Assembly: GCF_004210375.1 (NCBI RefSeq)
Contig: NC_134830.1
Coordinates: forward strand, 69,666,326-69,730,325
DNA length: 64,000 nucleotides
Direction of reading: 5' to 3'
From: Tachypleus tridentatus
Taxonomy: Eukaryota; Arthropoda; Merostomata; Xiphosura; Limulidae
Below are positions 11,335 through 23,419 of this stretch, piece by piece (within the stretch, counting starts at the first letter, position 1; each line of letters begins with the position of its first letter). A program made the translations under genes and the position numbers. The notes under the pieces were generated by a model that ran no database searches, was not told the origin of the DNA, and was given only the letters and a program-made list of their open reading frames with translations.

Positions 11335-12912
11335 GATTTTTACACATATTGGCAGATCATGCTTCACTAAAATGAATATGTTATTTTTCAACATTTGCTA
11401 AATACCAAGAATCACTTTTCCTCTGTGATATATAGAAGCATATCATACATTTTATATCTTCTTTAGTAATGTCAGACTTTGTGTAGCTTTGCATAACAAC
11501 AAAACAAACAAACAAGTAAAGTAAGAAGTTTTAGAATTTTTTTCAGTTATTTAGTTTCTATACTTTAATTGCGCAATACGTGGTCTATGAAGACGTTGTT
11601 GTTACTTTATTCTGACTGCTTTGTTTCTTTATTCTCTGTAGTGAATAATGCCTATTTTAACTAATAGGATATTGTAGTAACATACAGTGTCCAGGTTGAA
11701 AAGATTAGAGCAGTAATATCGTTTGCTGGTGTAGAATAAACGATCAATCCGATCAATTTTATGAGAAAACAAAAGTCATGAAGTGAAGCTGTCGACTGGA
11801 CAAAGAAAGCGAATTTACATTTTAAATTAATTTGCAATTTCTTTTCCTAGTTTCTTCTAGAAGATTGTCAAAGTGGAGGCTTCTTTCAAGAATAACCTCT
11901 TCAGTTATATGTGAAGTAATTCTGTATTTTTTTTGTTTCGAAGTGACCACAAAGTTACACAATGGGCTATCTGTGCTCCTGGGGGACGAATAATTATGAA
12001 GAAAAAACTGCGAAGTTAAACATATTTCACTGTAGTCAAATGTAATTCCGCCTGCACAAGTACGCATGCCATACTTTCTGTTTGTTTATTTGTTTGTTAG
12101 GATAAATACGTTATTCATTATTCTTATTTGTTTGGTCTAATGATTTTACCTTACATTTAAAAAAAAAAAAACAGTCAAGTTATCAACTACAGAACGGTTC
12201 CTTTATTTTTAACATAATATGCAGTTATTAAGATCATTATCTATCTTATACTCTTCCGTTTATACCTGAAAATATCACACAACCGTAAAAACAGTTCGAA
12301 TGTGCACAGGAAATTTTTTACAAGATTCTAACTTAATAATAACTATATGTGGTAATAGCTCCCTGCAAAATGTCAAAGCTAGAAACCTAATTTTTCCTAC
12401 AACAGCTACGCCAAAAAAAAACTAAAATAACATTTTTTGTACGTAGTTTGAAAAAACCTTTTATATCTTCAAATTCATGATTTTTTTTAATTCTCCAACG
12501 AGTCACAAGATGATTCTGTCTGTTTATCCAGAAAAGACCGTTGTTACATCGGGCGTGCCAATTGCTCAGTAGCGAAGACAAAATTATAGCAGGACATTTA
12601 AAGTATCATATATCTTAGCAACTAAATTTTAACTGTTATAATATATATATAAGTTCCTGGAGGGTTTCGCTATCTAAAAAACAACAAAAATCTGTCAAAC
12701 AAATTTACGTTTTGTTTATATGCTACGTTATTATTATTATTTTATCATGATGATTTAATCACAGTTTTGTGATCCACACGGAATAAGTGTCTTCTTCTTT
12801 CTTCACTTGGTGATCAGAATATTGTTGTTTGAATAAATATCGTTCAGAGCAAAAGTGAGAGTCAAACTATTCCTTATACGCGCGTTATTTTCTCGAACGA
12901 CTTTCGAAAATA
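11335..12912. other. Spacer without recognisable gene
   Basis: AT-rich. Small ORFs on both strands have no recognisable domain. There is a fragment of SINE tail near 11480-11515 and a poly-A run near 12160. Confidence 0.45.
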
Positions 12913-13108
12913 GGGAAGGCAGCTAGCCATCACCACCCACCGCCAACTCTTGGACTACTTTTTTACCAACTAATAGTGGGATTGACCGTCACATTATAAC
13001 GCCTCCACGACTGAAAGAGCGAGCATGTTTGGTGTGACCGGATTTCGAACCCGCGACCCTCAGATTACGAGTCGAACACCTTAATCCACCTGGCCATGCC
13101 GGGCCTAT
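12913..13108 (-). repeat. SINE-A, 3'-truncated
   Basis: Reverse copy lacking the tail. Body complement GGGAAGGCAGCTAGCCATCA runs to head complement CTGGCCATGCCGGGCC. Confidence 0.9.
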
Positions 13109-13316
13109 GTTTATAGTAAGTTAATTACCTTTATTCTGTTAATATGTTTACTTCCTTTTTTCGTGGTTAGGATTTCTCTAACTACCCATGTGCGACCACT
13201 GGCATTATATATGTGTTTATAGTAATTCGGTTGTCTTTATTCTGTGGATTTGTTTATTCCCTTTTTTTATGGTTGGGATTTCTCTTACTAGCCATGTGCG
13301 ACCACTGGCATTTTAC
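13107..13316. repeat. Two-copy tandem duplication, ~105 bp
   Basis: Both units carry a diverged version of the block ending CATGTGCGACCACTGGCATT. The units start with TGTTTATAGTAA. Confidence 0.85.
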
Positions 13317-13837
13317 AAAGATTAAAACAACTGAGCTAAAATAATATCTTCAAAATTACTGATTACAGATTATTTCACACAAAATACAAATAGCAGTAAA
13401 ACCTTGTAAAATATAATTTATGATTCCATCTAAGGTGTAAGGTGATTATGTTAATCCGATTAAATCATTTGTTGTTGGTTTGGTTTGTTAGTTCTTTTGC
13501 AAAACTTAAAAATAATTTACCAACATGATTTTATCTAAATGGTTACTTAAAGTTATCGATAATGAATGGTCTTCTTTCATTAGAAAGATGTTTGATATTT
13601 TAAATTAAGTGTTTAACAACATTTTAAGAGAAGAAGCTATTACTTAAGCTAGGTAGCCTAAATAATGTAATTGATTTGTATCACTTTAGACAATATTACA
13701 ACTACAGGTTATAACATACAAATATATACGCATGTGCTTAAAAAAATTCAATTCGAAAAGGTCTCGGCAAGTGATTAGGAAGGAGACTTTGGTTATATTG
13801 CGCCTTTAAAGACTCCAGATATCTTATTTTTAGTTCC

Positions 13838-14085
13838 CAATGCCCCGACGTGGGTAAATGGTTAGGGCTCTAGACTCGCAATCTGAGGGTCATGGGATCG
13901 ATTTCCCCACCAAACATTCTCGCCCTTTCAGCTGCAGGAACGTGACAGTAATTTCTACTATTTGATGGATGGTGATGACTTGCTGCCTTCCCTCTAGTTT
14001 TTTTACTGCTAAATTAGGGATGATTAGCACAGATAGGCCTCGTGTAGCTTTGCGCGAAATTAAAAAACAAACAGGCAAACAAAAT
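13838..14085 (+). repeat. SINE-A, partly deleted
   Basis: Head (GACGTGGGTAAATGGTTAGG), B-box-like GGGATCGATTTCC and tail are present. Part of the centre is missing. Confidence 0.85.
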
Positions 14086-14555
14086 TTACAAGAGGGAAAC
14101 TGTCCATAAAAAACTCCAACAATAAAAACAATATTTTTACATATTTACAGCAAAAGGCTAGATCCTGATTTAAATAACAACTAAGTTACAAAGTTTTCAT
14201 GCTCATATTTTAATATTTTTCATGGTTATTATTCAGATAACTGTAAAACAATGATACATTATACAATTCATATTCTTCCAACACAGTTGACTGACGAAAA
14301 TTATGTTACAGAAAAGTCTTGGAAACTACTGAACGGTATACATTATGGAGCTAATAATGCAACTAGTCACTGAACAGCTAAAAACTTGACATTATGTAAA
14401 TTACGGTTGTATTTTCTCTACAGTAAAATATCAGTATTATAAATATATTTCAGACACAGTTAAAGAATTGTTGTTTATAGTTGTACAGATGTAACACTGT
14501 ATTAGTATTGATCATGTCCACTGTAAGAAGAGACAGTCTTATCTCTCTCCGCTTT

Positions 14556-14672
14556 TGCCCCCCATTGGCACAGCGATTGGTCTGTGGACTTGCAACGCTA
14601 GAAACTTGGTTTCAATACACGTAAATGACAGAGCACAGATAGCTCATGGCTTAGCTTTGTGGTTAACTTCAA
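14556..14672 (+). repeat. SINE-B
   Basis: CCCCCCATTGGCACAGCGAT, GACTTGCAACGCTAGAAAC, GGTTTCAATACACGT, then the GTTAACTTC tail. Confidence 0.85.
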
Positions 14673-14809
14673 ACAAACCCTATCCACTTTTATTCAAGTA
14701 AACTATGTTATTTCAAGCGAAGTGATTATTATGATTTGATTTAACAGGTGGATCTTCCTGTACACCATGACCAGGTTTAAAGGCTTTTTCTCAACTTTAC
14801 TTGATACTC

Positions 14810-15523
14810 ATGGAGACGGAGAATGTACCAAACTTTATTTTAACAACGTCTATCACTACGTCAGCTCCCTCATTAGGAGTTATCTGTTCGGAGTGGGATG
14901 CCAAAGGGTTCTCCTGTCCTGAAGAACTCGTTCAGTTGTTTGTATCACCAAATAGACGTACAAAAAAAGATAGACCTCAATAGGTATGAAACTACTGATA
15001 CACGAGACAATAAATACTACTTGAGACGGAATAACGTCATCGTCGTAAAACATTCTCATAACAAGCAACGAGTGAGGAGAAAGGAGTACATCAAACCTGG
15101 AGCTAATAGACTTAATCTTAGTAGCACTGTAAAGCTAAAAAAACACAACGACTAAGAGCCAATCACAGAGAAAGAAATCAAATGCACAACCTGAACCAAA
15201 CACTACCGATTTTCTCCAATGACACTAAATTGACAAAGATAGAAACTCTTCGTTTTGTTTACAAGTATCTCTGGGATCTTTCAGAAAGTCTAAAAATGAT
15301 AGATTCCAGGAATCCAGAGGCTTTTATGGAGAGCGGGGCTTTGAAAGACTTGATGGTTTCTCTTCCTAAAATGTGTCCAAGGCCATTTAGTCGTGAACTT
15401 GAGTATACGGTGGATACAAAATTTCCTTTAGCTCGGTCTAGCGCCTCGCTAACTTGGAACTGGCTATTACCCAAGCCTTTCATCCGTGACACAATATGTC
15501 AGTACCTTGGGAGATTCCAGTGA
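14810..15523 (+). CDS. tap: Neurogenin/Tap-like bHLH transcription factor, frame broken twice
   Basis: Neurogenin-family bHLH proteins are nuclear proneural activators that heterodimerise with E-proteins and bind E-boxes. The bHLH here spans roughly residues 110-166 (15136-15300). The basic region reads [14 protein letters not shown] and helix 2 contains [10 protein letters not shown], the signature that separates neurogenins from NeuroD and Atonal. An N-terminal segment begins METENVPN (ATG 14810), and a ~70-residue C-terminus ends at TGA 15521-15523; total about 237 codons in one exon, a typical size and structure. The frame is interrupted twice. Six rather than seven As at 14962-14968, and eight rather than seven at 15137-15143, would make one continuous ORF through the basic region. 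Because both lesions are A-homopolymers and cancel exactly, consensus error is more likely than decay. The start is the first in-frame ATG; the Tap versus other neurogenin assignment is tentative. Confidence 0.82.
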
Positions 15524-15717
15524 AACGAATTTCCCGTCTCAGCGATCTCAGTTTACACTTCATATCTCAGTCTCAGACTCAGTGATACAACAATAAAAAC
15601 ATTTATAGTTATTAAATTCATTGCAACAGAGACAGATGATATCATTAAAAAATTATTTGTTTAAGGATGAAGACAATATGTGTAAAACTAATAGAACTTA
15701 GTACAATATCATTTTTG

Positions 15718-15772
15718 GTGGGCCCAGCAAATAGTCCAATGTGGCTTTATTACAAGAAAACACACACACACA
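15718..15772 (+). repeat. SINE-C tail fragment
   Basis: GTGGGCCCAGCAAATAGTCC followed by ATGTGGCTTTATTACAAG and a CA-rich tail. Confidence 0.6.
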
Positions 15773-15845
15773 ACAACAACATTTTCTGAAAGTCATTTTT
15801 GTAATGTTGTTTACTTGTGTTTCTTTTGCTCCCAAAACAGGTTGT

Positions 15846-16065
15846 TCCGGCTGGGCGTGGTCTAGTTGTTAACGTGCTCGATATGCAACTTGAAGGGTTC
15901 ATCATTCGTAGCCACTTGTTTCAAAAACGTGCATATTAAATAATGGTCGTAAAACCATACTATTCAGTCAAATAAAAGTACCCCAATATCTGGCAGTTAA
16001 TCGTGTTTATAGTTTCAAAATTAAAAATGGCTATGTGCAGATGGCTTTTGTGTAGTTTGCGCGAA
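15846..16065 (+). repeat. SINE-A, strongly diverged
   Basis: Head-like GGCTGGGCGTGGTCTAGTTG and tail-like TTTGTGTAGTTTGCGCGAA are retained, with a degraded middle. Confidence 0.5.
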
Positions 16066-16427
16066 AATTCTTAAATATTTACGTTAAACAGCTGAAATAT
16101 GTCATCACCAAAATAACTGATATTTCGTTAGTATCGTGCATGCTTTGCTTTACATTCCGTTTCAAGTATGGTTAATGATTGAGTTTAGAAATTAAAAAAA
16201 ACAACATATGTATCAATTACCATATGACAAAAATGTGTCATGAACGTCTTTTAAAGTGTTTTATAAAAGTACCTAATTTCACGGGAACAAATTTGCACGT
16301 ACCTACGAACAAAGCTACAATTTTACTGACACATGCACAAATTAACACGTGAAATATATTCCAATAGTTTTTGTAACTAACAATAGAGGGTGCTACTGTA
16401 GTGTTACTACCGTGAATTTCAATTTTT

Positions 16428-16704
16428 ATTTGTTTCTTTGTTTTTAATTTCACGCAAAGCTACACGAGGTCTATCGCGCTAACAGTCCCTAATTTAGCAG
16501 TGTAAAACTAGAGGGAAAGCAACTAGTCACCACCATCCAATGACAACTCTTGGGTTACTCTTTCACCAACGAATATTGGACTTGATTGTAACGTTATAAC
16601 GTCCCCATGGCTGAAAGGACAAGCATGTTTAATGTAACGGGGATTCGAACTCGAGAACCTCAAATAGCGAGTGGAACGCTCTAACTACCTGACCATGCCT
16701 GGCC
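16428..16704 (-). repeat. SINE-A, full length
   Basis: Reverse copy from the tail complement AATTTCACGCAAAGCTACAC to the head complement GACCATGCCTGGCC. Confidence 0.9.
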
Positions 16705-16709
16705 ATCCA

Positions 16710-18225
16710 AAATTAACTACTAGCTGATCGCGTGTAAATTTAAATTGTATATTTATAAATATGAAACTTAGAAATAACAGACCAAAGATGCTTATAAAAA
16801 TCTGCTTTTTGCAAATGAAGAATAATCAAATCTATAAATATGTCAAAAGTTTGGTTTTCTAGGATTAATCACAACATTACGAACAGTAGACAGAGAAACG
16901 ATGTATTTGAAAATACGAAAAAGTAAAATTAGATATTGGTGACAAAACTGTTTTCTGTACGCTCAACAGTACAGCATAATATAATTCATTGTTTATGAGT
17001 TTTGTAATGAATCTGAAACTGATGGTTCAACTTTGCAGTTAACTTGTTGTATTGCTGTAAAAAGAGAATTTTTACTTAGCTTGCATGATCAAAATTAACA
17101 GTGTTCTTTAAGTGTTTTCTTGGGCCTCCTATGTTGGCCTACCCTTGAGAAATATTATTAAGCTTAGGCCGAAAATGCAGATAGTAAGGATGCACAACTG
17201 AGGAATCAATGCGTTATAATAATTAAAATCAGCTAAATTACTTTCTACATGTCTTTAGACATGATCTATGTAAATAACTTGTTTTGATCACCATTGATAT
17301 TCTAATAATACATCTTCTCGATAATCTATTGTACAGAAGTTATATTCATGTGGTGCCTCGTTATAAATTTAACGAGCCCATGAATGAAAACAAGAAAATC
17401 TTGAAGAAATTAATTCAAATCATACTTTAAAACTTTTTATATTCTAACACTAGATGGCAGTGTAATTACTTTTTCGTTCACGAACGATCTCTCAATATTA
17501 AATATATTTATTTCATTTTATTGTACGGGTTCATAAGCAGTTTGTGCTCAGTAATTGCTAACGCCTTTATCTTCATTACTGCAGATGACTCTTTCACATA
17601 AAGTTCTTTAGAGCTATTTATATATAGATAGATATAGATAAATAAATAGATTCATCTGTGGTTTAAAATACATAGTGTGAAGACGACGCCACCACGCGCA
17701 TAGTTCAAAACTATTTCATAATAGAATGCAGACTCTTTTTTTTTGTTGTTGTTGTTAGTATACTACATAGTAAAAATTCGAGATAAGAGGAAGAGAGGTT
17801 AACCCTAAAAATCACCGATGGGTTCGTATTTAAAAAAAAATTTAATAAAATATTTATGCACCAAACTTCTTGTAGGTCCATGGATATTTTGTTTCCAGGT
17901 TTCCTATTAACATGTCAGTAATAATAAGAATAAACAAAGATATTATCAGTATTAAAGTTAATCTCATTAATTACTATTATAGTTTTTTTATATATCTTAC
18001 ATAGAAATTAACCAATTCACTTTTATCTTTCAATTCGTTAAACTGAATGCGTTGACATAAAATAAATAAATTCTAATATGATGCAATTTGTCGATGCCAC
18101 TGGTAATGGTTGGTATGTAAACAAGTTGGTTATTTTAGGGTTAATAATACTACCTACCACAACATAGCGGGTATCATCCAGTGTGGGGAACTGTCAAGAG
18201 GCTTCTGGGAATATCGAAACAAAAT
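16710..18225. other. Spacer without recognisable gene
   Basis: AT-rich, with a short (TAGA/TAAA)n stretch at 17618-17652. No ORF has family motifs. Confidence 0.45.
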
Positions 18226-18228
18226 TTT

Positions 18229-18325
18229 CGTTTATTTGTTGTTAAATACAAAGCTACATAACAGGATAAATGTTCTCTTCCCGTCGCAAATTTTGAAACC
18301 AACCCGACTTTTAGCGTTATAAGCC
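18229..18325 (-). repeat. SINE-B/C-like fragment
   Basis: Reverse-strand blocks GCAAATTTTGAAACC and TTTTAGCGTTATAAGCC after a tail complement resemble the B and C families. Confidence 0.45.
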
Positions 18326-18542
18326 TTAAGACTTACTACAAAGCTATCAACTGGCTAAAACAAATATAAGTAAGGCATTATGCTAAGACAAATTGAATAA
18401 ATTTCAGGTTGCGATTTGCTCGTATTATGAACACTAGTTGAGGTTTAATACTGAACACAATAATACAGTTGTAAAAATGCATATCAAGAGTGCTAATTAG
18501 CTAAAACGTTCATTGTAATCTTGAAATATTAACTATTTTTAA

Positions 18543-18654
18543 TTGTTGTTTGTTATCAAACACACAGCTACGCAAATAGATATCTGTGCTCTGTCCCACA
18601 CGGATATCGAAACTCTGTTTCTAGCAGGATAGGTCCACTGCTATGTCACTGGGA
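18543..18654 (-). repeat. SINE-B
   Basis: Complement of the SINE-B block order: ATCTGTGCTCTGTCCCACAC, GATATCGAAACTCTG, then CACTGCTATGTCACTGGG. Confidence 0.8.
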
Positions 18655-18784
18655 ACAACTATTTGTAGTTACAATGGTAATAAGATAAGTAACTAGAGTT
18701 AAGAATTGTTGTATTTGTAATTTTAAACTGACTGTTAAACCTTTCACGGTTTGTTGAACTTAAGCGAAGTTCAGTATCACAATT

Positions 18785-18905
18785 TGTTTGTTTATAATTA
18801 ATCATAAAGCTACACAATGGACTATATGTGCTCTGCCCATCACTGGTATCGAAACCTGGTTTCTAATGTTGAAAGTCCTCAGACATACTGCTATGCCACA
18901 GGTGA
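18785..18905 (-). repeat. SINE-B
   Basis: ATGTGCTCTGCCCATCACTG, GTATCGAAACCTGGTTTCTA, then TACTGCTATGCCACAGGTG. Confidence 0.85.
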
Positions 18906-19082
18906 GTCAGTACTATTATATTTCATATAAACTTACTTACTCTACTAAATATATTTTCAACAACGTATTTGTATATTTTAAGTTTTTATCACAACTCTTT
19001 TACTGAAAAACAGATAAACTAATTATACGTTTAATCTTTGATTGTCAATGTATAGTGATACCTATAAAAGCAAGTAGAGACT

Positions 19083-20200
19083 TGAACATTCCTCGACCAC
19101 ATGACAGTTCACTTGTCGTCTTCACGCTTTTCTTCAATACCTGTCCTGTTACTAAGATGATGAAGACAGGCTTGCCCTGTAGCAATCACTATGCTGAATA
19201 AAATGGTGTCCAATGTTGAAGAAAGCATAGAAGTCTGGATGCTGCATCTCAGTTTGAAGCATTTGCCATATAAGTTGTAGATACTGTGATGAAGACTCCA
19301 GCAATCAATCATATTCACATAGGCATGTGGTTAGGTGACTAGCCATTGTATTTTTTTTATGGACTCTCTCAAGCAGGTTTTCTAAACAGAGTGTAACCGC
19401 AGAAACTACACTACCAACAAGTTTTTGACACATTTATGTTGTGTTCTGGAGAACTTTCAAAACATCATCCTGTATTTCACTTGATTCTATTTCCCTGTGA
19501 ACCGCTATGAGCTCAAGTTCTTTGACAAATGTCTGCCCTGTGTTCTTAGTCATATGGATTTTAGGAAAACAGAAATCAAATACTCGTGTTGTAACAACTG
19601 CAATTAGAGCAGCATCCAAACGAAAACGCCTCAACTGCTCTTGTTGGTGCCCTTTAACTAAGTATGTGCCTCATAATGTTTTCAACGTACACATCTTCAA
19701 ACAGGCCTTCGAGATCTGATGCTGACATCAGAGAAGTTCATCTCTGTGTGGAACACACCGAGACACTGAATAAGAGAGTACCAGTCACTATTATGTGATT
19801 TATTCGCAATGATTAGCTTTGCCTTTCACTATAAAGACTGGGCAAATGGAGGATAGGCTTCACCATAGTGATGTCAAATTTCTGCTACCACAAATCTCAG
19901 TGTTGAATAAATATAACTCATGGCACTTACATTCATGAGTACAATTGACAAAAATTTATCTGACAAAATTTCCTGCCCTTGCAGACAGTCTACATCATAT
20001 CTGACCACCCAGACCTAGGGCCATGTGACTTTCTAGAAAAAAGCCTAGTTTTCATCATCAGTCATTTTGTCAAACAAACTTTCACTGCCATTTCCTTTTA
20101 CAACTATATTTCAATCAACCACATCTGCACTTTTGTTGCAGTTATCTCCCATTGTCTGTAAAGTATCACTGAAAGTTATCAGATTGTCATTGTTTTCCTT
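19083..20200 (-). pseudogene. Decayed coding sequence of unknown origin
   Basis: Successive minus-strand ORF pieces keep protein-like composition far beyond what neighbouring AT-rich spacers show. Pieces include 19434-19634 (containing RRFRLDAALIAVVTTRVFDF and QTFVKELELIAVHREIESSE), 19109-19318 (NMIDCWSLHHSIYNLYGKCF), and fragments near 20050-20200 (TFSDTLQTMGDNCNKSADVV). Stops and frame changes separate them, and no splice sites are obvious between them, so a processed pseudogene or a dead transposon gene fits. I cannot identify the parent protein. No poly-A tail or TIRs were seen. Confidence 0.45.
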
Positions 20201-20404
20201 CAAATATTCATCCATCATTTAAAATGCTTCTTTCTTTGAAGTATCAATAGGTCAATAAGTGGACTAGTATGTTATGGTTCGTTGTTTTCCTGCTCGAAAG
20301 TTGATGGTGCAAATCTGGTAAACAGCATTTGATGTATACAAATCTTGAGTGAAATCAATCCTGCTGCAAACCTCCTGTACCCAGCTGTTACCACGTTATT
20401 TGCG

Positions 20405-20878
20405 AGCATGTTTAGTTGTTGACTAAACATCTACAGTTTTTACAGGGAAAAGTTAGTAATGTTGACTGAACATCTATAGTTCTTACAGGGGAAAGTTAGT
20501 AGTGTTGACTAAACATCTATAGTTCTTACAGGGGAAAGTTAGTAGTGTTGACTGAACATCTATAGTTCTTACAGGAAAAAGTTAGTAATGTTGACTGAAC
20601 ATCTATAGTTCTTACAGGGAAAAGTTAGTAGTGTTGACTGAACATCTATAGTTCTTACGGGGAAAGTTAGTAATGTTGACTGAACATCTATAGTTCTTAC
20701 AGGGAAATGTTAGTTGTGTTGACTGAACATATATAGTTCTTACAGGGGAAAGTTAGTAGTGTCGGCTGAACATCTATAGTTCTTACAGGAAAAAGTTTAA
20801 AATGTTGATTGAACATCTATAGTTCTTACAGGAAAAAGTTAAAAATGTTGATTGAACTTCTATAGTATATACAGGGAA
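20405..20878. repeat. Minisatellite, ~43-bp unit, about 11 copies
   Basis: The unit is GTTGACTGAACATCTATAGT followed by TCTTACAGGGGAAAGTTAGT and AGT, repeated head to tail with 2-6 changes per unit. Outer copies are the most diverged. Confidence 0.93.
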
Positions 20879-21220
20879 AACACCACCGCTTCCCATCTTC
20901 CCTGATCACTTTGCAGGTTAGCTACAAAATAAACATTTCCCATTAAATCTGAAGTTAGGTTCCTCCTAACTTCTGAAGCATGTTCAACAATATAACTGCT
21001 CAAACCCTGAACCCTTCTATTCTCAGCCCTGCAGGCTAACCACCAAGATATTCTCGATCGAACTTTTTAAAGTGTATTTATTTCTCAAATAATCCTATAG
21101 TCATATACTTATATATGCATATTACGGATATGGAAATTAAATATTGGTTTTATTATAGAACGCTCACATATTTTCTAACTTAACAGGCTGTTTTGTTTGT
21201 TTTAAAAGGAGGAGGTGAAA

Positions 21221-21352
21221 CAAAAAATGTGTATGTGTGTGTGTGTTTTCTTATAGCAAAGCTACATCGGGCTATCTGCTGAACTCACCGATGGGAATCG
21301 AACCCCTAATTTTAGCGTTGTAAATCCGTAGACTTACCGCTGTACCAGAGGG
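21221..21352 (-). repeat. SINE-C
   Basis: TTTTCTTATAGCAAAGCTAC, then ATCGGGCTATCTGCTGAACT, GGGAATCGAACCCC, and TACCGCTGTACCAGAGGGGG. Confidence 0.88.
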
Positions 21353-21420
21353 GGTGAACAGAAGTGTATACAAACATATCAAAAGAATTGAAAAAGGAAT
21401 TAAATCTTAACGATAATTTT

Positions 21421-21694
21421 CTGTTTGTTTCGGATTTCATGCAGAGTTATACGAGGGCTATCTGCTCTAGCTGTTCTTAATTTAGCAGTATAATACTAGA
21501 TGGAAGGCAGCTAGTTATTACCACCAACCGCCAATTCTTGGGCTACTCTTTTCATAACGAATAGTGGGATTGATCATAACATTTTAACGCCCCCACGGCT
21601 GAAAGGACGAGAATGTTTTGTGTGAGGGGAATTCGAACCTGCGACCCTTAGAATACAAGTCGAGGGCCATAACAACCTGGCTATGCCCGGCCCC
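21421..21694 (-). repeat. SINE-A
   Basis: Reverse full-length copy ending CTGGCTATGCCCGGCC. Confidence 0.9.
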
Positions 21695-21699
21695 TTAAT

Positions 21700-23260
21700 G
21701 ACAAAATCTTGTCGAAATGTCGTACATTTATAATAAATTTTTTAGTTACCCAGTCAAGTCGTCTCAAAACTTTTATAATCAAAAAAGTAACTTAAAGAAA
21801 CGCAAAAAAGTCAAACCTTATTCAGTCTTGAAGAAAAAACTTATTTTCTTTTTAAAATAAACAAAATACATTCACATAAACATCAAGCAAAGTAATTAGT
21901 TTATGTAGATCTACATAACTTCTTACACAATAATATACAAGTACATTGTGTGTTTGATCGAGCTGTTTTGTTAGTGAATAGGGAAAAGTACAATGTTACG
22001 CAAAGTTGAGAAAGCTATGGCATCATAACCCGGACATAAGCACGTGAAATGTAACCATAGCAAGCCCACACTTACGTATCAATACAAAGTATATAGTTTG
22101 AAGTAGGCATGTAAAAATACTTTTTGAAATGTTTGTGGCTTAAATTAATAAGTGACGATTTATCATGAACTTAAATAAACCTACTTATATTTCACAATTA
22201 TTACTTCTTGTTTAACTAAATTCTATGTTTCAAACATTCTCACGCTCCAAGATAAGAAGCAATATAATTTAAAATGTGTTTTTTTTTAACCCTTAAGTGA
22301 GTAATGATCACTAGAAAGTAAAATTTACAGCTTTGTCCAACTAGTTGTAAGATATATTTGGTATGGACGTATAAAAAATAAGAGCCTATTGTGTAAAACA
22401 TTAACAAGGTAGAGAAAAAAAAACTAAACGTAACTTTATTTGTTAGTTGTATTTTTATATGTTAGTTGTGTACGAGTAAAAGAATAGTCTTTAATGAAAG
22501 GATAGTTAGATAATTTGAATACGTAAAAGTAAGCTTGTCACTTTGATATAGGCTATTATCAATGCAATTAGATTATTATGATAAGAAAAATAAACTTAAT
22601 ATTGTATGGGTTGTTACCGTAGCAACGTAACTGTTATCACAATAACAGCAAGTCAAGTACGGGTTGTTACTAGAACAGGTATATTGTCGCCATAACAAAG
22701 GCAAGCTAAAGAGCGCATGAGCTGTAAACACAGCAAACGAACACTTATGCGTCAATATTGAATACGTGTTTTAAAATGGTTTTAGAAGGTAACTTCGTAG
22801 GAAGCAGCGCAGTTATGCTTTCCTACTACAATACAATCAACACGTACAGCAAACTTGGCTTTGTCAATCAGCTATCTCGGGTTATTAGATATACAAAACA
22901 TCCGGCAGAAATATCATATCTAGGTTCTGCCGTGTTTTATTAGCAGTCACTTGAGAAGTGCTAAAGGTCAGGTGGGAGTTGATGTAAATGCCATCTCCAC
23001 TAAATAACATTTTGATGTATATATTTAATTACATAACCGAACACAAATTAATATTTTATTCTTAAGCCTATGTTATCTAGTTCAAACCGGTTTTCGTCTA
23101 AAAAAACAGTTCGAGAAACGAATTGTTAAAAATAGCTGAAAAAATTATAATAGTCCTTGCTCATTAGTCATCGTTTTTTAGAATTATATTAGGGGTAAAC
23201 AGCATACCGCCATTATAAAGTTATATCCAATCAGTTATTTTAATTAAGAACTATTTATTC
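21700..23260. other. Spacer without recognisable gene
   Basis: AT-rich. Contains a cluster of X-box-like motifs (see 22613) but no ORF with family motifs. Confidence 0.4.
22613..22626. promoter_or_regulatory. X-box-like inverted repeat (RFX-type)
   Basis: GTTACCGTAGCAAC is a near-perfect 14-bp imperfect palindrome of the RFX-binding form. Weaker relatives occur nearby (GTAACCATAGCAAG near 22054, GTCGCCATAACAAAG near 22686). No adjacent gene start is evident, so function is speculative. Confidence 0.35.
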
Positions 23261-23261
23261 T

Positions 23262-23412
23262 AGTGTCGGGGCTGCTTGTTAGAGCGCTAGATTCGCAATC
23301 GAACCTCCTTCACTGAACATGCTATGGAGGCATTATGATACGACAATCAATCCCACTATTCACTGGTAAAATATTATCCTAAAATTGGCGGGTGGTGGTG
23401 TTGACTAGCTTT
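23262..23412 (+). repeat. SINE-A, diverged and 3'-truncated
   Basis: Head GGGGCTGCTTGTTAGAGCGC, then CAATCAATCCCACTATTCAC and GGCGGGTGGTGGTGTTGACT. Confidence 0.75.
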
Positions 23413-23419
23413 GTGTGTG

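Noticed and set aside
20405-20878. CRISPR array
   Set aside because: Units are contiguous with no unique spacers and the genome is eukaryotic; it is a minisatellite.
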